44,800 nucleotides of DNA from Caldilineaceae bacterium SB0661_bin_32 (GTDB lineage: Bacteria; Chloroflexota; Anaerolineae; Caldilineales; Caldilineaceae), in the NCBI GenBank assembly GCA_009841235.1, contig VXMH01000066.1, forward strand, positions 35,891 through 80,690, given 5' to 3'. Under the pieces are notes generated by a model, which had not been told where the DNA came from, did no database searches, and saw nothing but the letters and a program-made list of their open reading frames with translations. Position numbers and translations under genes: made by a program. Positions 23,417-31,788 of this stretch are shown here, in pieces (position 1 is the first letter of the stretch; every line of letters begins with the position of its first letter).

Positions 23417-24283
23417 ATGATCGTGAAAACTCTTACGAAAGCATTGACCGACATTGGTGTCGTACGGCGTAATCGTCCCGACCTCGGTCACAATTCCCCC
23501 GTTCGACTGAGTTGTGGGCGGCATCAGGGTGGAAGGCGCTGCCGATTCGCTCTACTGATGTTGATCTGTGGGATGCTGCTGGCCGGCTGCGCTATGCCGG
23601 AAGCGATACCTACCCAGAGCGACCAGGGCAGTCAGAGCGATCAGGGGGCGAAGGTGGAAGCGATTCAAACTCGAGTCGCGGAGGAGCGGGCCGGGCAAGC
23701 TTCGGAAAAGGAAGATGCGATGGCCGGCGCAAGCGGCGGGGCGCAAGGTCAGACTGCTACTGCCGAAGAGTCCGGCGGGGCATTGGTCTCCGGCCCGACG
23801 GCGGAACAGTTGGAACTTCTGGCCAAATTGCGGCCGCAGGGAGAGGCGCCAGAGCTTCTCAACGAGGTATGGTTGAACTCGGAGCCGCTTAAGTTGGCGG
23901 ATTTGCGGGGCAATGTCGTGCTGGTCGAGTTCTGGACCTATGGGTGATACAACTGCGTAAACGTAATTCCCTCGTTGAGGGAATGGCACGAGAAGTACGC
24001 GGATGACGGTTTTGTGATTATCGGCGTTCACACGCCTGAGTTCAGGCACGAACGGGATGTGCAAAACGTCGAGAATTCCCTTACCCGGCTATCGATCCCA
24101 TTCGCTGTTGCAATCGACAATGATTGGAAGACGTGGCGCTCCTATAACAATCGCTACTGGCCGGCGATGTACTTCATCGACAAGACCGGACAGATCCGCT
24201 ACCTGAAGATTGGTGAAGGCCAGTACGGATACTCGGAGTCGGTGATTCAGGCGCTGCTGGCCGAACCATACGCGGCCAACTGA
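23417..24283 (+). CDS. thioredoxin-like lipoprotein, candidate selenoprotein (in-frame TGA at active-site Cys)
   Basis: Read through TGA 23945-23947, this is one 288-residue TlpA/DipZ-like redoxin. A basic stretch precedes the signal FALLMLICGMLLAGC, whose lipobox Cys is about residue 58. A low-complexity spacer (about 60-140) is followed by the thioredoxin fold: APELLNEVWLNSEPLKLADLRG, VVLVEFWTYG-U-YNCVNVIPSL, DGFVIIGVHTPEF, RYWPAMYFIDKTGQIRYLKIGEG. Related proteins have FWTYTCINC at this place, so TGA (residue 177) replaces the nucleophilic Cys and C180 is the resolving Cys (UxxC). The frame is open on both sides, with no other lesion. A hairpin fitting a bacterial SECIS follows. The alternative is a single-base nonsense mutation or sequencing error (TGC to TGA). 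The start is uncertain; 23417 is the first ATG after the upstream hairpin. Confidence 0.8.
23966..23984 (+). promoter_or_regulatory. candidate bacterial SECIS element
   Basis: ATTCCCTC (23966-23973) pairs perfectly with GAGGGAAT (23977-23984) around the loop GTT, inside the coding sequence. The stem begins 18 bases and the loop 26 bases after the TGA. Known bacterial SECIS elements have an apical stem of this size, a loop about 16-37 bases from the UGA, and a G in the first two loop positions; all three hold. The stem uses AGG for Arg and TTG for Leu. Confidence 0.7.
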
Positions 24284-24308
24284 TTTGGAGCGGTCGTATT
24301 GCGCAGAT

Positions 24309-24332
24309 GCGGGGGCTTTGACTTGCCCCCGC
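24309..24332 (+). terminator. GC-rich hairpin after redoxin gene
   Basis: GCGGGGGC and GCCCCCGC form an 8-bp perfect stem with loop TTTGACTT, 26 bases after the redoxin stop. No T-run follows, so it is either a weak terminator or a 3'-end-stabilising hairpin. Confidence 0.4.
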
Positions 24333-24444
24333 GCGCGCTGAACCAAACGTACTCCGCTTTGCCACTTGAGCTCCCGGCAGCTGTGCACTGTGTTAGCCGG
24401 GCGCCTGCCCAGACTCTCTCCTGCGACAGCAAAACACAGCCGCA

Positions 24445-26643
24445 ATGGGAAATCCCTCAGCTTCAACGCTCAGGACCGGATTCGAGACTGATAAAACAGT
24501 TCTCCAGGCCAATACCTTGTTTTTGAGCGGGCCATTCGGCGCCGGCAAGACGACGGCGGCGATTGAGCGCGTCCTGTGGCTGCTGCGCCAGGAGCGGGTA
24601 CGGGGCGACCAGATACTGGTATTGGTGCCCCAGCGCAGTCTGGGACAGCCCTACCAGGAGGCGTTACGCAACTCTGAACTGCCGGCGGGGACGCTGGTGC
24701 AGGTGACGACGGCAGCATCTCTTGCCCGTTCGAGTGTGGCGCTATACTGGCCGCTGGTTGCGCGCGAGGCCGGCTTCGCGGAGCCGCACGGAGAGCCGAC
24801 CTTTCTCAACCTGGAGACGACGCAGTACCATATGGCCGGTCTCGTGGAGAGAGCGGCTCAACAGGGAGAGTTCGACGCGATCCGTCTGCAGCGGAGTCGC
24901 ATCGTCAGCCAGGTGTTGGACAACCTGAACAAAGCGGCGCTGCACAGTTTCAGTTTAGAGGAGGCCTACGGTCGTCTTGAGAGCACCGTTCCGCCTGGCG
25001 AGAAGATGGTCGCACGGTTGAATGTTTTGCGAACGGGCCGCCGTATCAGCCGGGCGTTCCGGCAGTTGTGTTTGCAGGAGTCGCTGGTCGATTACAGCCT
25101 GCAGATGCAGATCTTTTTGCAGGTGATACTCGAGAACGAGTGGTGCAGGACCCATCTGTTCCGCAGTTTTCGCCATCTGATCTTCGACAATGCCGAGGAG
25201 GAAACCTTCGCGGCGCAGGAACTGGTGCGCCGCTGGCTTCCCCAGTTGGAGAGCGCGCTGATCGTGAACGATGAGGATGGCGGCTACCGGGCCTTTTTGG
25301 GGGCGGACTCGCGGAATGCCGAACGTATGGCTCGCTTCACCGAGAAGCGCATCCAGCGGCAGCGGTCGTACGTCGCGGCGTCCGGTTCCTCTGCGCTGAT
25401 CGGCCGAATCAACCGTGCCTTCAGCGGGCAGGTTGTGAATGGCAGGGAGGAGGGCGCGGAAGGCGAATCGGAACTGGAGGACGGCTGGCCGCTTGTGTTT
25501 CCCGATAGTTCACATCGGTTCTATCCGCAGATGATCGAGTGGGCTGTAGACGGGATCGAGCATCTGGTCAGGGAAGAAGGGGTGGCGCCAGGCAAGATCG
25601 CGGTACTGGCGCCCTTTGTGAGCGATGCACTGCGTTTCAGTCTGCTGTCCAGGTTGGAAGAGAGAGACATTCCTGCCATCAGCCACCGGCCCAGCCGTGC
25701 CCTGAACGCTGAGCCGGCGGTGCGGACGCTGATCACGCTGGCCGCGCTCGCGCATCCAATCTGGCAACGGCGGCCGCCGCGATCGGATGTGGCGCTGGCT
25801 CTTGAGAGTGCTATCGCCCCCTTGGATCCTGTGCGGGCGAGTGTGCTGGCGCAGGCGGCATACAGCGACAGGGACGGCACGGACGGAGTGCTGACCGCAT
25901 TTGAAGAGCTGCGGGGGGACGTGCAAAAACGGGTTTCGTTCGCTGCCGGAGAGCTATACGAAGGGCTCCGTAGATGGCTGGCCGCCTACAGGGCGGAAAG
26001 CGAGTTTTCGCCGTTGGACCGATTCTTCGCCCGCATTTTTGGCGAAAAGCTGAGCCAGCCCGGATTTGGATTCCACGAACAGCCGGACGCCGCCCGGATG
26101 GCGGATCAGCTGACGCGATCGGCGCGCAACTTTCGGTGGGCGATAGGAGGGCGCGCCTTCGCGGTCGACCGCGGCGAGCAGGAGGGCGGGGACGGGGAAG
26201 GTCCGCTTTCTTCCCGGCAAGTTGAGACAGGCGGGGCCTACATTGACCTGGTGGAAAGCGGCGCGCTTGGGGCGCTCTATCTGCCGGCGTGGACGGTGGA
26301 GGATGATGCCGTGTTTATTGCACCGGCATACACTTTTTTGATGCGGAACCGCGCAGTGGATGTTCAGTTCTGGCTCGACATCGGGGCGGAAGGCTGGGGG
26401 CAACGCATTCACCAGCCGCTGACCCATCCCTATGTTCTCTCAAGAAACTGGCCGCGAGACAGGAGTTGGGGTGACTCAGACGAGACCCGCAGCCGGCAGG
26501 AAAGTCTGAGGCGCCTGTTGATCGGACTCCTGCGACGCACGCGGCGCAGCGTGTACCTGGGTTTGAGTGAATATGGCGAGAGAGGAATGGAACAGCAGGG
26601 GCCTCTGCTGAAACTGCTCAATCGTGTCCAGGTACAGGCATGA
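24445..26643 (+). CDS. AddB/RexB-like or UvrD-like P-loop ATPase without a visible nuclease domain
   Basis: A 732-residue protein whose N-terminus has Walker A in LFLSGPFGAGKTT (about 26-37) and then ILVLVPQRSLGQPY. A Walker-B-like strand, HLIFDNAEEETFAAQELV, and PGKIAVLAPFVSDALRFSLLSRLEERDIPA follow, where AddB and UvrD-type helicases have their motif IV-V region. The layout resembles AddB-type recombination proteins, in which the ATPase site may be structural. The C-terminal RecB-family nuclease and the four-Cys iron-sulfur cluster of AddB (about 1100 residues) are not seen; the protein ends soon after. No AddA is nearby. The role is probably in DNA repair or recombination, which is inference. 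The ATG has no clear ribosome site. It may be a truncated or minimal family member. Confidence 0.65.
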   Translation: MGNPSASTLRTGFETDKTVLQANTLFLSGPFGAGKTTAAIERVLWLLRQERVRGDQILVLVPQRSLGQPYQEALRNSELPAGTLVQVTTAASLARSSVALYWPLVAREAGFAEPHGEPTFLNLETTQYHMAGLVERAAQQGEFDAIRLQRSRIVSQVLDNLNKAALHSFSLEEAYGRLESTVPPGEKMVARLNVLRTGRRISRAFRQLCLQESLVDYSLQMQIFLQVILENEWCRTHLFRSFRHLIFDNAEEETFAAQELVRRWLPQLESALIVNDEDGGYRAFLGADSRNAERMARFTEKRIQRQRSYVAASGSSALIGRINRAFSGQVVNGREEGAEGESELEDGWPLVFPDSSHRFYPQMIEWAVDGIEHLVREEGVAPGKIAVLAPFVSDALRFSLLSRLEERDIPAISHRPSRALNAEPAVRTLITLAALAHPIWQRRPPRSDVALALESAIAPLDPVRASVLAQAAYSDRDGTDGVLTAFEELRGDVQKRVSFAAGELYEGLRRWLAAYRAESEFSPLDRFFARIFGEKLSQPGFGFHEQPDAARMADQLTRSARNFRWAIGGRAFAVDRGEQEGGDGEGPLSSRQVETGGAYIDLVESGALGALYLPAWTVEDDAVFIAPAYTFLMRNRAVDVQFWLDIGAEGWGQRIHQPLTHPYVLSRNWPRDRSWGDSDETRSRQESLRRLLIGLLRRTRRSVYLGLSEYGERGMEQQGPLLKLLNRVQVQA

Positions 26644-27109
26644 GTTCGGCCTTTTCACGGTACAGAAAGCGCTGATTTCGGTGCGCGAACTGGTCGCTGC
26701 GGGAAACCTGCCCGGCTATTTGCCGAGGTCAGAAGCTTTACGCGGATGGAACCGGTCCTGGCAACTTCCGAGGATGGATGAGGAAGAGTCGGCTCCGGCC
26801 TGGATGCATTCTGTGAAGCCGGTGGTGACTGCCGCAGAAAACAGTGGAGATGCAGTCCAGTCGGGCTTTTTTCGCGGGCTTTTGCCGAAACAGTTCCCCT
26901 GTATTACAATGTTTTGACCTTCGTACGTGTGCCTAACCTTCCCCGTTTGCACGAGGCATCAGTTGGTCTGCCAGAACACCGACGGAGATTGATGAAACAA
27001 TAGCGGGCGCGCAAACCGCAACAGTTTTCTCCACAAACAACGACCGTATCCACGAGAGATTCGGGCCAGCGGCCTCCACCCATTTGGAATCTGACCACCT
27101 CTGCGAACC
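26644..27109. other. 466-base gap, no supported gene
   Basis: A 97-codon frame with a GTG start (26624-26917) overlaps the end of the ATPase gene, but its product has no recognisable motif and no ribosome site, so I do not call it. The gap contains a promoter candidate at 26882-26910. From there to the next start (27110) the leader shows no motif that I recognise. Confidence 0.4.
26882..26910 (+). promoter_or_regulatory. possible promoter of the 1280-residue protein and scpA
   Basis: TTGCCG, a 17-base spacer and TACAAT lie about 200 bases before the GTG start of the large gene. Both boxes are acceptable; the long leader lowers confidence. Confidence 0.35.
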
Positions 27110-30100
27110 GTGAGTAGCGACTTCATATTTGGTATCCACGATTTTGGCGGCGAAGAGCATATGCGCGCGGCCAGGAAACCGGGCTGGATCGTGTTCAGCG
27201 AGGTGGTGGGTCATGATCCGAACGATCTCACGGGCAAGGATTACAGTTCACTCAGTCGTCACGGTTTGGGCGTGATCGTTTGCCTGAATAATGGCTACTT
27301 TCCCCAGGGTACGCTGCCGCCGAGCAGCGAGTATGCCAACTTCGCTCGCCGCTGCGCCAATTTTGTGGGCGCCAGCAAAGGGTGCAGCCGCTGGGTTATC
27401 GGCAATGAGATGAACTATGCGATCGGGCGTCCCAGGCTGGCGTCAGCGCTCGATACGCGCAGGCATTTTGGCGACGCGCCGGCCGGCGACCCGACTCTGC
27501 GAAGCTTGCCTGGTCGGTTTAGCGCACTGCTGAGCGCAAGCGACAGAGAGGCGATATTGGATACAGTGGAAGGTGAGGAGTTGATTACGCCTCAACTCTA
27601 CGCCAACTGCTACGGAATGTGCCGGCAGGCGGTCCACGCGCTGGAGGGTCATGAAGAGGACCAGGTGTTGGTGGGCGCGGTGGCCCCATGGAATACCCAA
27701 ACGGTTTATCCCGGCAATCCGAGCGGTGACTGGATCAAATATTTTCAGGACATATTGCTTCAGTGCGGGGCCAGCGGCTGCGACGGAATTACGTTGCATA
27801 CCTTTACCCATGGGGCGAATCCTACCCTGATTCTGGACAACAGCAAACTGCCGGGCTTTCCCCAGCATCATTGTCACTTCCAAGCATACCGGGACTTCAT
27901 GCATGCGATCCCGGTCAATATGCGCCAACTGCCCGTGTACATAACGGAAACTGATCAAGCCGGACCTTGGGAGAACGTGAACCGGGGATGGATTCAGGCT
28001 GCCTATGCCGAAATAGATCGGTGGAATCGCCAGAACGCGCAGAAGATTCGGGCGCTGGTGTTATACCGCTGGCCGCAGCTGGACCGCTGGCATATCAAGG
28101 GGAAAGAAGGCGTCATCGAAGATTTTCGCGCGGCGTTACGGCACGACTATCGCTGGAACGTAGAGACTGAACTGGTTCAGCCGGAGCGACGGGTGGAGCG
28201 CCAGCCAGATATTCAGCCGGAGGCGCGCCCGAACCTTCAGCCGGAGAAGCCGGTAGAGCGGGGGCCCACCAGGGTTGTAGAGGAACGGCAAGAGGTCGGA
28301 GTTACCGAAGAAATGAGAATGGGCCGCGGGATGGTGTACAGGGTACAATGGCTGAAGGGGAAGCCCCCGAGCCCGCTTTACCCAGGCCAGGTCATCAGTT
28401 TCCCGGTGACGGTCCGAAATACAGGTACGATTGCCTGGCCGGCCGGGGGACCGCAACAGGTGTCCCTCGGCTATCACTTCTTCCAGAACCGGCAGGAGCT
28501 GCCCTACCCTGACGGCAGCCCCGTGCTTACGGAACTGCCCAATGACGTGGCGCCGGGCGAAACGGTCACCATTGACGCGCAGATGGTCATTCCCGACCGC
28601 CCAGGCAACTACACCCTTGTCCTGGACCTGATCAGCGGAGGTGAGAACTGGTTCCAGACGATGCAGTCGGACATTCTCACTCGCTGGCTGAGTGTGAGCA
28701 AGGCCCCCCAGACGGCTGACGCCGAGAAGGCAGTCGAACCCGAAGCTGAAACTGTAGAGCAGGAGAGAGTAACGGCTGACCCGGCGCCGCAACCGGAAAC
28801 GACTCCCGGTCTGCAAGTGAGGGCGGAAGCGCGTTCGTCTTCTGCGCCCCACGGGCCGCCGATCGTCGATATCGCGTCGTCGTTACCGCGCGGCAAAAAT
28901 CCATTCGCGTTACGCACGCCCGATCAGATCCGGAGGCTGGTGATCTGTCACACGGCCGCGCCGTCGGGGGTGCCGATTCAGACGGTTGCGCAGGCCCATA
29001 TATCGCAGGGTTACCCTGGTATCGCCTACCACTACTTCGTGCTGGAATCGGGAGAAATCCTCCAGGTAGCCGAGATTGAGGCGGTGGTAAACGATGAGGC
29101 GGAGTGGAGCCTGACCGGCGTGAACATCTGCCTGGAGGGAAACTTTGACGAAGCTGTGCCACCCCCGGCCCAACTGACGGCGGCGGCCCAACTGTGCGCC
29201 TGGATGCTGCCTCGCTTCCAGCTGACAGCGGAGAGTGTGGTTGGAATGTGCGAGCTGTTGGACACTTCCAGCCCCGGGAACACGTTCGACTACGGCCCTG
29301 CCTGGAAAAGAGCGCTCAACGAGAAGATTATTCAGTTCCTTACCGATTCCCCGCTTTCGCCGCCGGCGGAGGGAGTAGGTGAGGAGACGCCGGGACCGCC
29401 GGACGACAGCCCTGCCGTGACTGAACCGGAGAGGATTCCAGCGCCGAAGCCGCCTATCGAAGATGTGGTCGAGCGTCTGCCGCGCGATCCACAGCGCTTT
29501 GTACAGCGTGAGGCTGTCGATATCGAGTTTATCGTCATCAACCACACGGCCGCGCCGCCTATCACGCCGCTGCAAACGATTGCGGCAGCGTTCCATCGCC
29601 GGCTGCCCGGGATTCTTTATCAGTTTTTCATTGCCTCCAATGGCGCGATCTACCAGACGCAACCGCTGATGGAGGTGGTTGACGGCCGAGTCCCGTATAT
29701 TGCACGGGCGATAAACATCGGTTTTGCCGGAGAGTTCAGTGATGATATTCCGACGCCAGCACAGATCAAGTCGGGGCGGCAACTGATCGCCTGGCTTATG
29801 GAGGAGTTCCCGCAGTTGACGCTGGCCAGCATTCGCGGGGTGAACGAATTCATCAACCACACTTCTCCTGGGGAGCAGTGGCTGCAAGGACGGCGTTGGA
29901 AGGACATCTTGATCAACGCAGTGCGGACGGGAGACGATGCGATTGCGACTGTTGATGCGACTCCCGGAGGCGAGCCGGGTCCCGGTTCCAAGGGATTGGA
30001 GCCGGGGAGCAGTCAGGCGGCGAACGGCCGGATGGAACTGATTGGCGGCGAAGATGAGCAGTCGCAGGGGGGCGTTCTGGGCGCACAAGAGCAGCCGATC

Positions 30101-30952
30101 CAGCGGGAGCTGGTCGCTCGACCCCAGATTCGGGACATCAGCCATGAATTGCCCCGACACCCCACGTTGCAGTACCGGCGCCGTCAGCTGGCGGCCATCA
30201 CCAACATAGCCGTCCATCATACGGCCTTGCCGCCCCGCGTCGGGCCGGAACAGATTGCCCAAACGCACGTCGACGAAGATCTTGACCGGGGGAAAAGCGC
30301 CTGGTCTGGTATCGGGTACCATTACTTCATTCCCGCAGATGGTGAGATCCTGCAGACTCAGCCGGTGGAGTTGCGAACGCACCACGTCGACAGGCACAAC
30401 TCTTATGCGATCGGCGTCGCATTTGCCGGCAGCTTCATGAACGGCGCCACGCCGTCGCCGCATCAGATTCACGCCGGCGCCCGTCTGATTGCATGGTTGT
30501 TGCAGGAGTTTGAGCTGCAGCTTACCGATGTCTTGGGCCACAATGAGTTTTCATATAACGCCACACCGTGCCCGGGGAGCGAATGGCTGGAAGGCAATCG
30601 GTGGCGCGATACGCTTATGGCAGAGATCGAGCGGGTCCAGGGTGGGGTCCCTCCGTATCACTATGTCCTGTTTCCGTCTGAGGCGTTGATGACCGAGACG
30701 TTGGAGGAGGCCAGCCACTACTTTGACGAGTTCAAGCCGGTTGCGGGCACTTTCCTTGAAGATGCCCTGCAGGCGCGGTATGTGACTTTGGTCGGAGCCG
30801 GGACGATCTCGACGGCGGAAGCGGAACGACGCCTGGCAGATGCAGGAGTTGAGATCGACCACCTGGAAGACTCTGACGCCATATCGGCCGCGCAGAGACT
30901 GCTGCAGCTGGCCCACGATGGACGCCGTTTCCGGTCCCTGCTCGAGTCGTAG
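27110..30952 (+). CDS. 1280-residue protein: glycosidase-like domain, Nbr1-type Ig domain, three PGRP/amidase-like domains
   Basis: Residues about 1-350 resemble a clan GH-A glycosidase barrel, with WVIGNEMNYA (N99-E100) and VYITETDQ (E280) as candidate acid/base and nucleophile. A Pro/Glu/Gln-rich linker with QPE repeats follows. An Nbr1-like Ig domain covers about 405-530 (YPGQVISFPVTVRNTGTIAWPAGG, PGNYTLVLDLISGGENWFQ). Three PGRP/amidase_2-like domains start near 590, 775 and 1010. The third keeps all zinc ligands: HHTA (about 1037), LGHNEF (about 1142) and CPG (about 1153). Domain 1 has GM in place of GH, domain 2 has GV, and both have SPG for CPG, so they probably bind without cutting. 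No signal peptide is visible. The start is GTG without a clear ribosome site. scpA begins 5 bases after its stop. A wall-binding or wall-cleaving role is inferred. Confidence 0.8.
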   Translation: MSSDFIFGIHDFGGEEHMRAARKPGWIVFSEVVGHDPNDLTGKDYSSLSRHGLGVIVCLNNGYFPQGTLPPSSEYANFARRCANFVGASKGCSRWVIGNEMNYAIGRPRLASALDTRRHFGDAPAGDPTLRSLPGRFSALLSASDREAILDTVEGEELITPQLYANCYGMCRQAVHALEGHEEDQVLVGAVAPWNTQTVYPGNPSGDWIKYFQDILLQCGASGCDGITLHTFTHGANPTLILDNSKLPGFPQHHCHFQAYRDFMHAIPVNMRQLPVYITETDQAGPWENVNRGWIQAAYAEIDRWNRQNAQKIRALVLYRWPQLDRWHIKGKEGVIEDFRAALRHDYRWNVETELVQPERRVERQPDIQPEARPNLQPEKPVERGPTRVVEERQEVGVTEEMRMGRGMVYRVQWLKGKPPSPLYPGQVISFPVTVRNTGTIAWPAGGPQQVSLGYHFFQNRQELPYPDGSPVLTELPNDVAPGETVTIDAQMVIPDRPGNYTLVLDLISGGENWFQTMQSDILTRWLSVSKAPQTADAEKAVEPEAETVEQERVTADPAPQPETTPGLQVRAEARSSSAPHGPPIVDIASSLPRGKNPFALRTPDQIRRLVICHTAAPSGVPIQTVAQAHISQGYPGIAYHYFVLESGEILQVAEIEAVVNDEAEWSLTGVNICLEGNFDEAVPPPAQLTAAAQLCAWMLPRFQLTAESVVGMCELLDTSSPGNTFDYGPAWKRALNEKIIQFLTDSPLSPPAEGVGEETPGPPDDSPAVTEPERIPAPKPPIEDVVERLPRDPQRFVQREAVDIEFIVINHTAAPPITPLQTIAAAFHRRLPGILYQFFIASNGAIYQTQPLMEVVDGRVPYIARAINIGFAGEFSDDIPTPAQIKSGRQLIAWLMEEFPQLTLASIRGVNEFINHTSPGEQWLQGRRWKDILINAVRTGDDAIATVDATPGGEPGPGSKGLEPGSSQAANGRMELIGGEDEQSQGGVLGAQEQPIQRELVARPQIRDISHELPRHPTLQYRRRQLAAITNIAVHHTALPPRVGPEQIAQTHVDEDLDRGKSAWSGIGYHYFIPADGEILQTQPVELRTHHVDRHNSYAIGVAFAGSFMNGATPSPHQIHAGARLIAWLLQEFELQLTDVLGHNEFSYNATPCPGSEWLEGNRWRDTLMAEIERVQGGVPPYHYVLFPSEALMTETLEEASHYFDEFKPVAGTFLEDALQARYVTLVGAGTISTAEAERRLADAGVEIDHLEDSDAISAAQRLLQLAHDGRRFRSLLES

Positions 30953-30957
30953 CCGGC

Positions 30958-31710
30958 ATGGAAACCGCCCTCAATCCACTAGGCGCCGGCTACCCGGTCA
31001 GCCTCCCGATCTTCGACGGCCCAATCGGCCTCCTGCTCCATCTGATCGAACGCGAAGAACTGGACATTACGGAAGTTTCGCTGGTGGCGATTACGGACCA
31101 GTACCTGCGTGCGATCGAAGCGATGCAGGAGATTGAGCCGGAAGCGCTGGCCGATTTCCTGGTCGTGGCGGCCCGCCTTCTCTACATCAAGAGCCGCAGC
31201 CTGCTGCCCCACCCGGAAGGTGAGGAGGAAGAAGAGGAACGACAGAGCGAGGCGTTGATTCAGCAGCTGCTGGACTATCGGCGCTTCAGAGTTGCGGCGG
31301 GCGAACTCCGGCTGCGCGCTTCGATCGGGTTGCGTACCAGTGCGCGATCGACCCCGCCGCAGATGGACCGGAGGCTGGATCTGTCCGCTCTGACGATCGA
31401 GAAGCTGGCGGATGCGGCGCAGAGGGCTTTGAGCAACTTCCCCGGCGACCCGGATCTTCCGTCCGTTCGGGCCTACCCGGTCACCGTTGCCGAAAAAATC
31501 GAGTCGATTCGAGAACGGATAAGAGGCCGGGCAGGGGAGAATGGCAAGACCGGGGGTTCACTGACTTTCTCGGCGCTTCTTTCCCGGAGCCGGAGCCGCC
31601 AGGAGATCATCGTCACGTTTTTGGCCGTTCTGGAGCTGATCAAGCAAAAGGAGATTGCGGCGGAACAGGAGGCGACTTTCGGCGAGATATTGCTGCGCAG
31701 CGTGCAGTAA
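30958..31710 (+). CDS. scpA: segregation and condensation protein A
   Basis: ScpA is the kleisin that bridges SMC heads and binds ScpB in the bacterial condensin. The 250-residue product has the N-terminal FDGPIGLLLHLIEREELDITEVSLVAITDQYL. It continues with DFLVVAARLLYIKSRSLLP, an acidic stretch (EGEEEEEERQSEALIQQLLDYRRF), and the C-terminal winged helix with ELIKQKEIAAEQEATFGEILL. Length is typical. It starts 5 bases after the large PGRP gene, so the two are cotranscribed. No scpB or smc gene lies in the window. A strong terminator follows. Confidence 0.96.
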   Translation: METALNPLGAGYPVSLPIFDGPIGLLLHLIEREELDITEVSLVAITDQYLRAIEAMQEIEPEALADFLVVAARLLYIKSRSLLPHPEGEEEEEERQSEALIQQLLDYRRFRVAAGELRLRASIGLRTSARSTPPQMDRRLDLSALTIEKLADAAQRALSNFPGDPDLPSVRAYPVTVAEKIESIRERIRGRAGENGKTGGSLTFSALLSRSRSRQEIIVTFLAVLELIKQKEIAAEQEATFGEILLRSVQ

Positions 31711-31741
31711 GGGAAAGCGGATGCGCTAAGATGCGGTGCAG

Positions 31742-31788
31742 CGGGGGCCGGCGTCGTTTCAGTGCGATGCCGACCCCCGTTTTGTTTT
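31742..31788 (+). terminator. intrinsic terminator after scpA
   Basis: CGGGGGCCGGCGTCG (31742-31756) pairs with CGATGCCGACCCCCG (31765-31779) with one mismatch and one G-T, followed by TTTTGTTTT. It lies between the convergent scpA and acsA genes; only the plus-strand orientation has the T-run. Confidence 0.85.

Noticed and set aside
23975..24283. Separate gene with a TTG start downstream of the TGA
   Set aside because: It is the in-frame C-terminal half of a thioredoxin fold and begins in the middle of the active-site helix, so it cannot be an independent protein.
26624..26917. 97-codon frame with GTG start after the AddB-like gene
   Set aside because: No ribosome site, no motif, and it runs through a promoter-like stretch.
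28910..30541. 543-codon open frame on the minus strand
   Set aside because: Antisense shadow of the PGRP-domain gene; no recognisable motifs, Arg/Leu-rich composition typical of GC-rich shadows.
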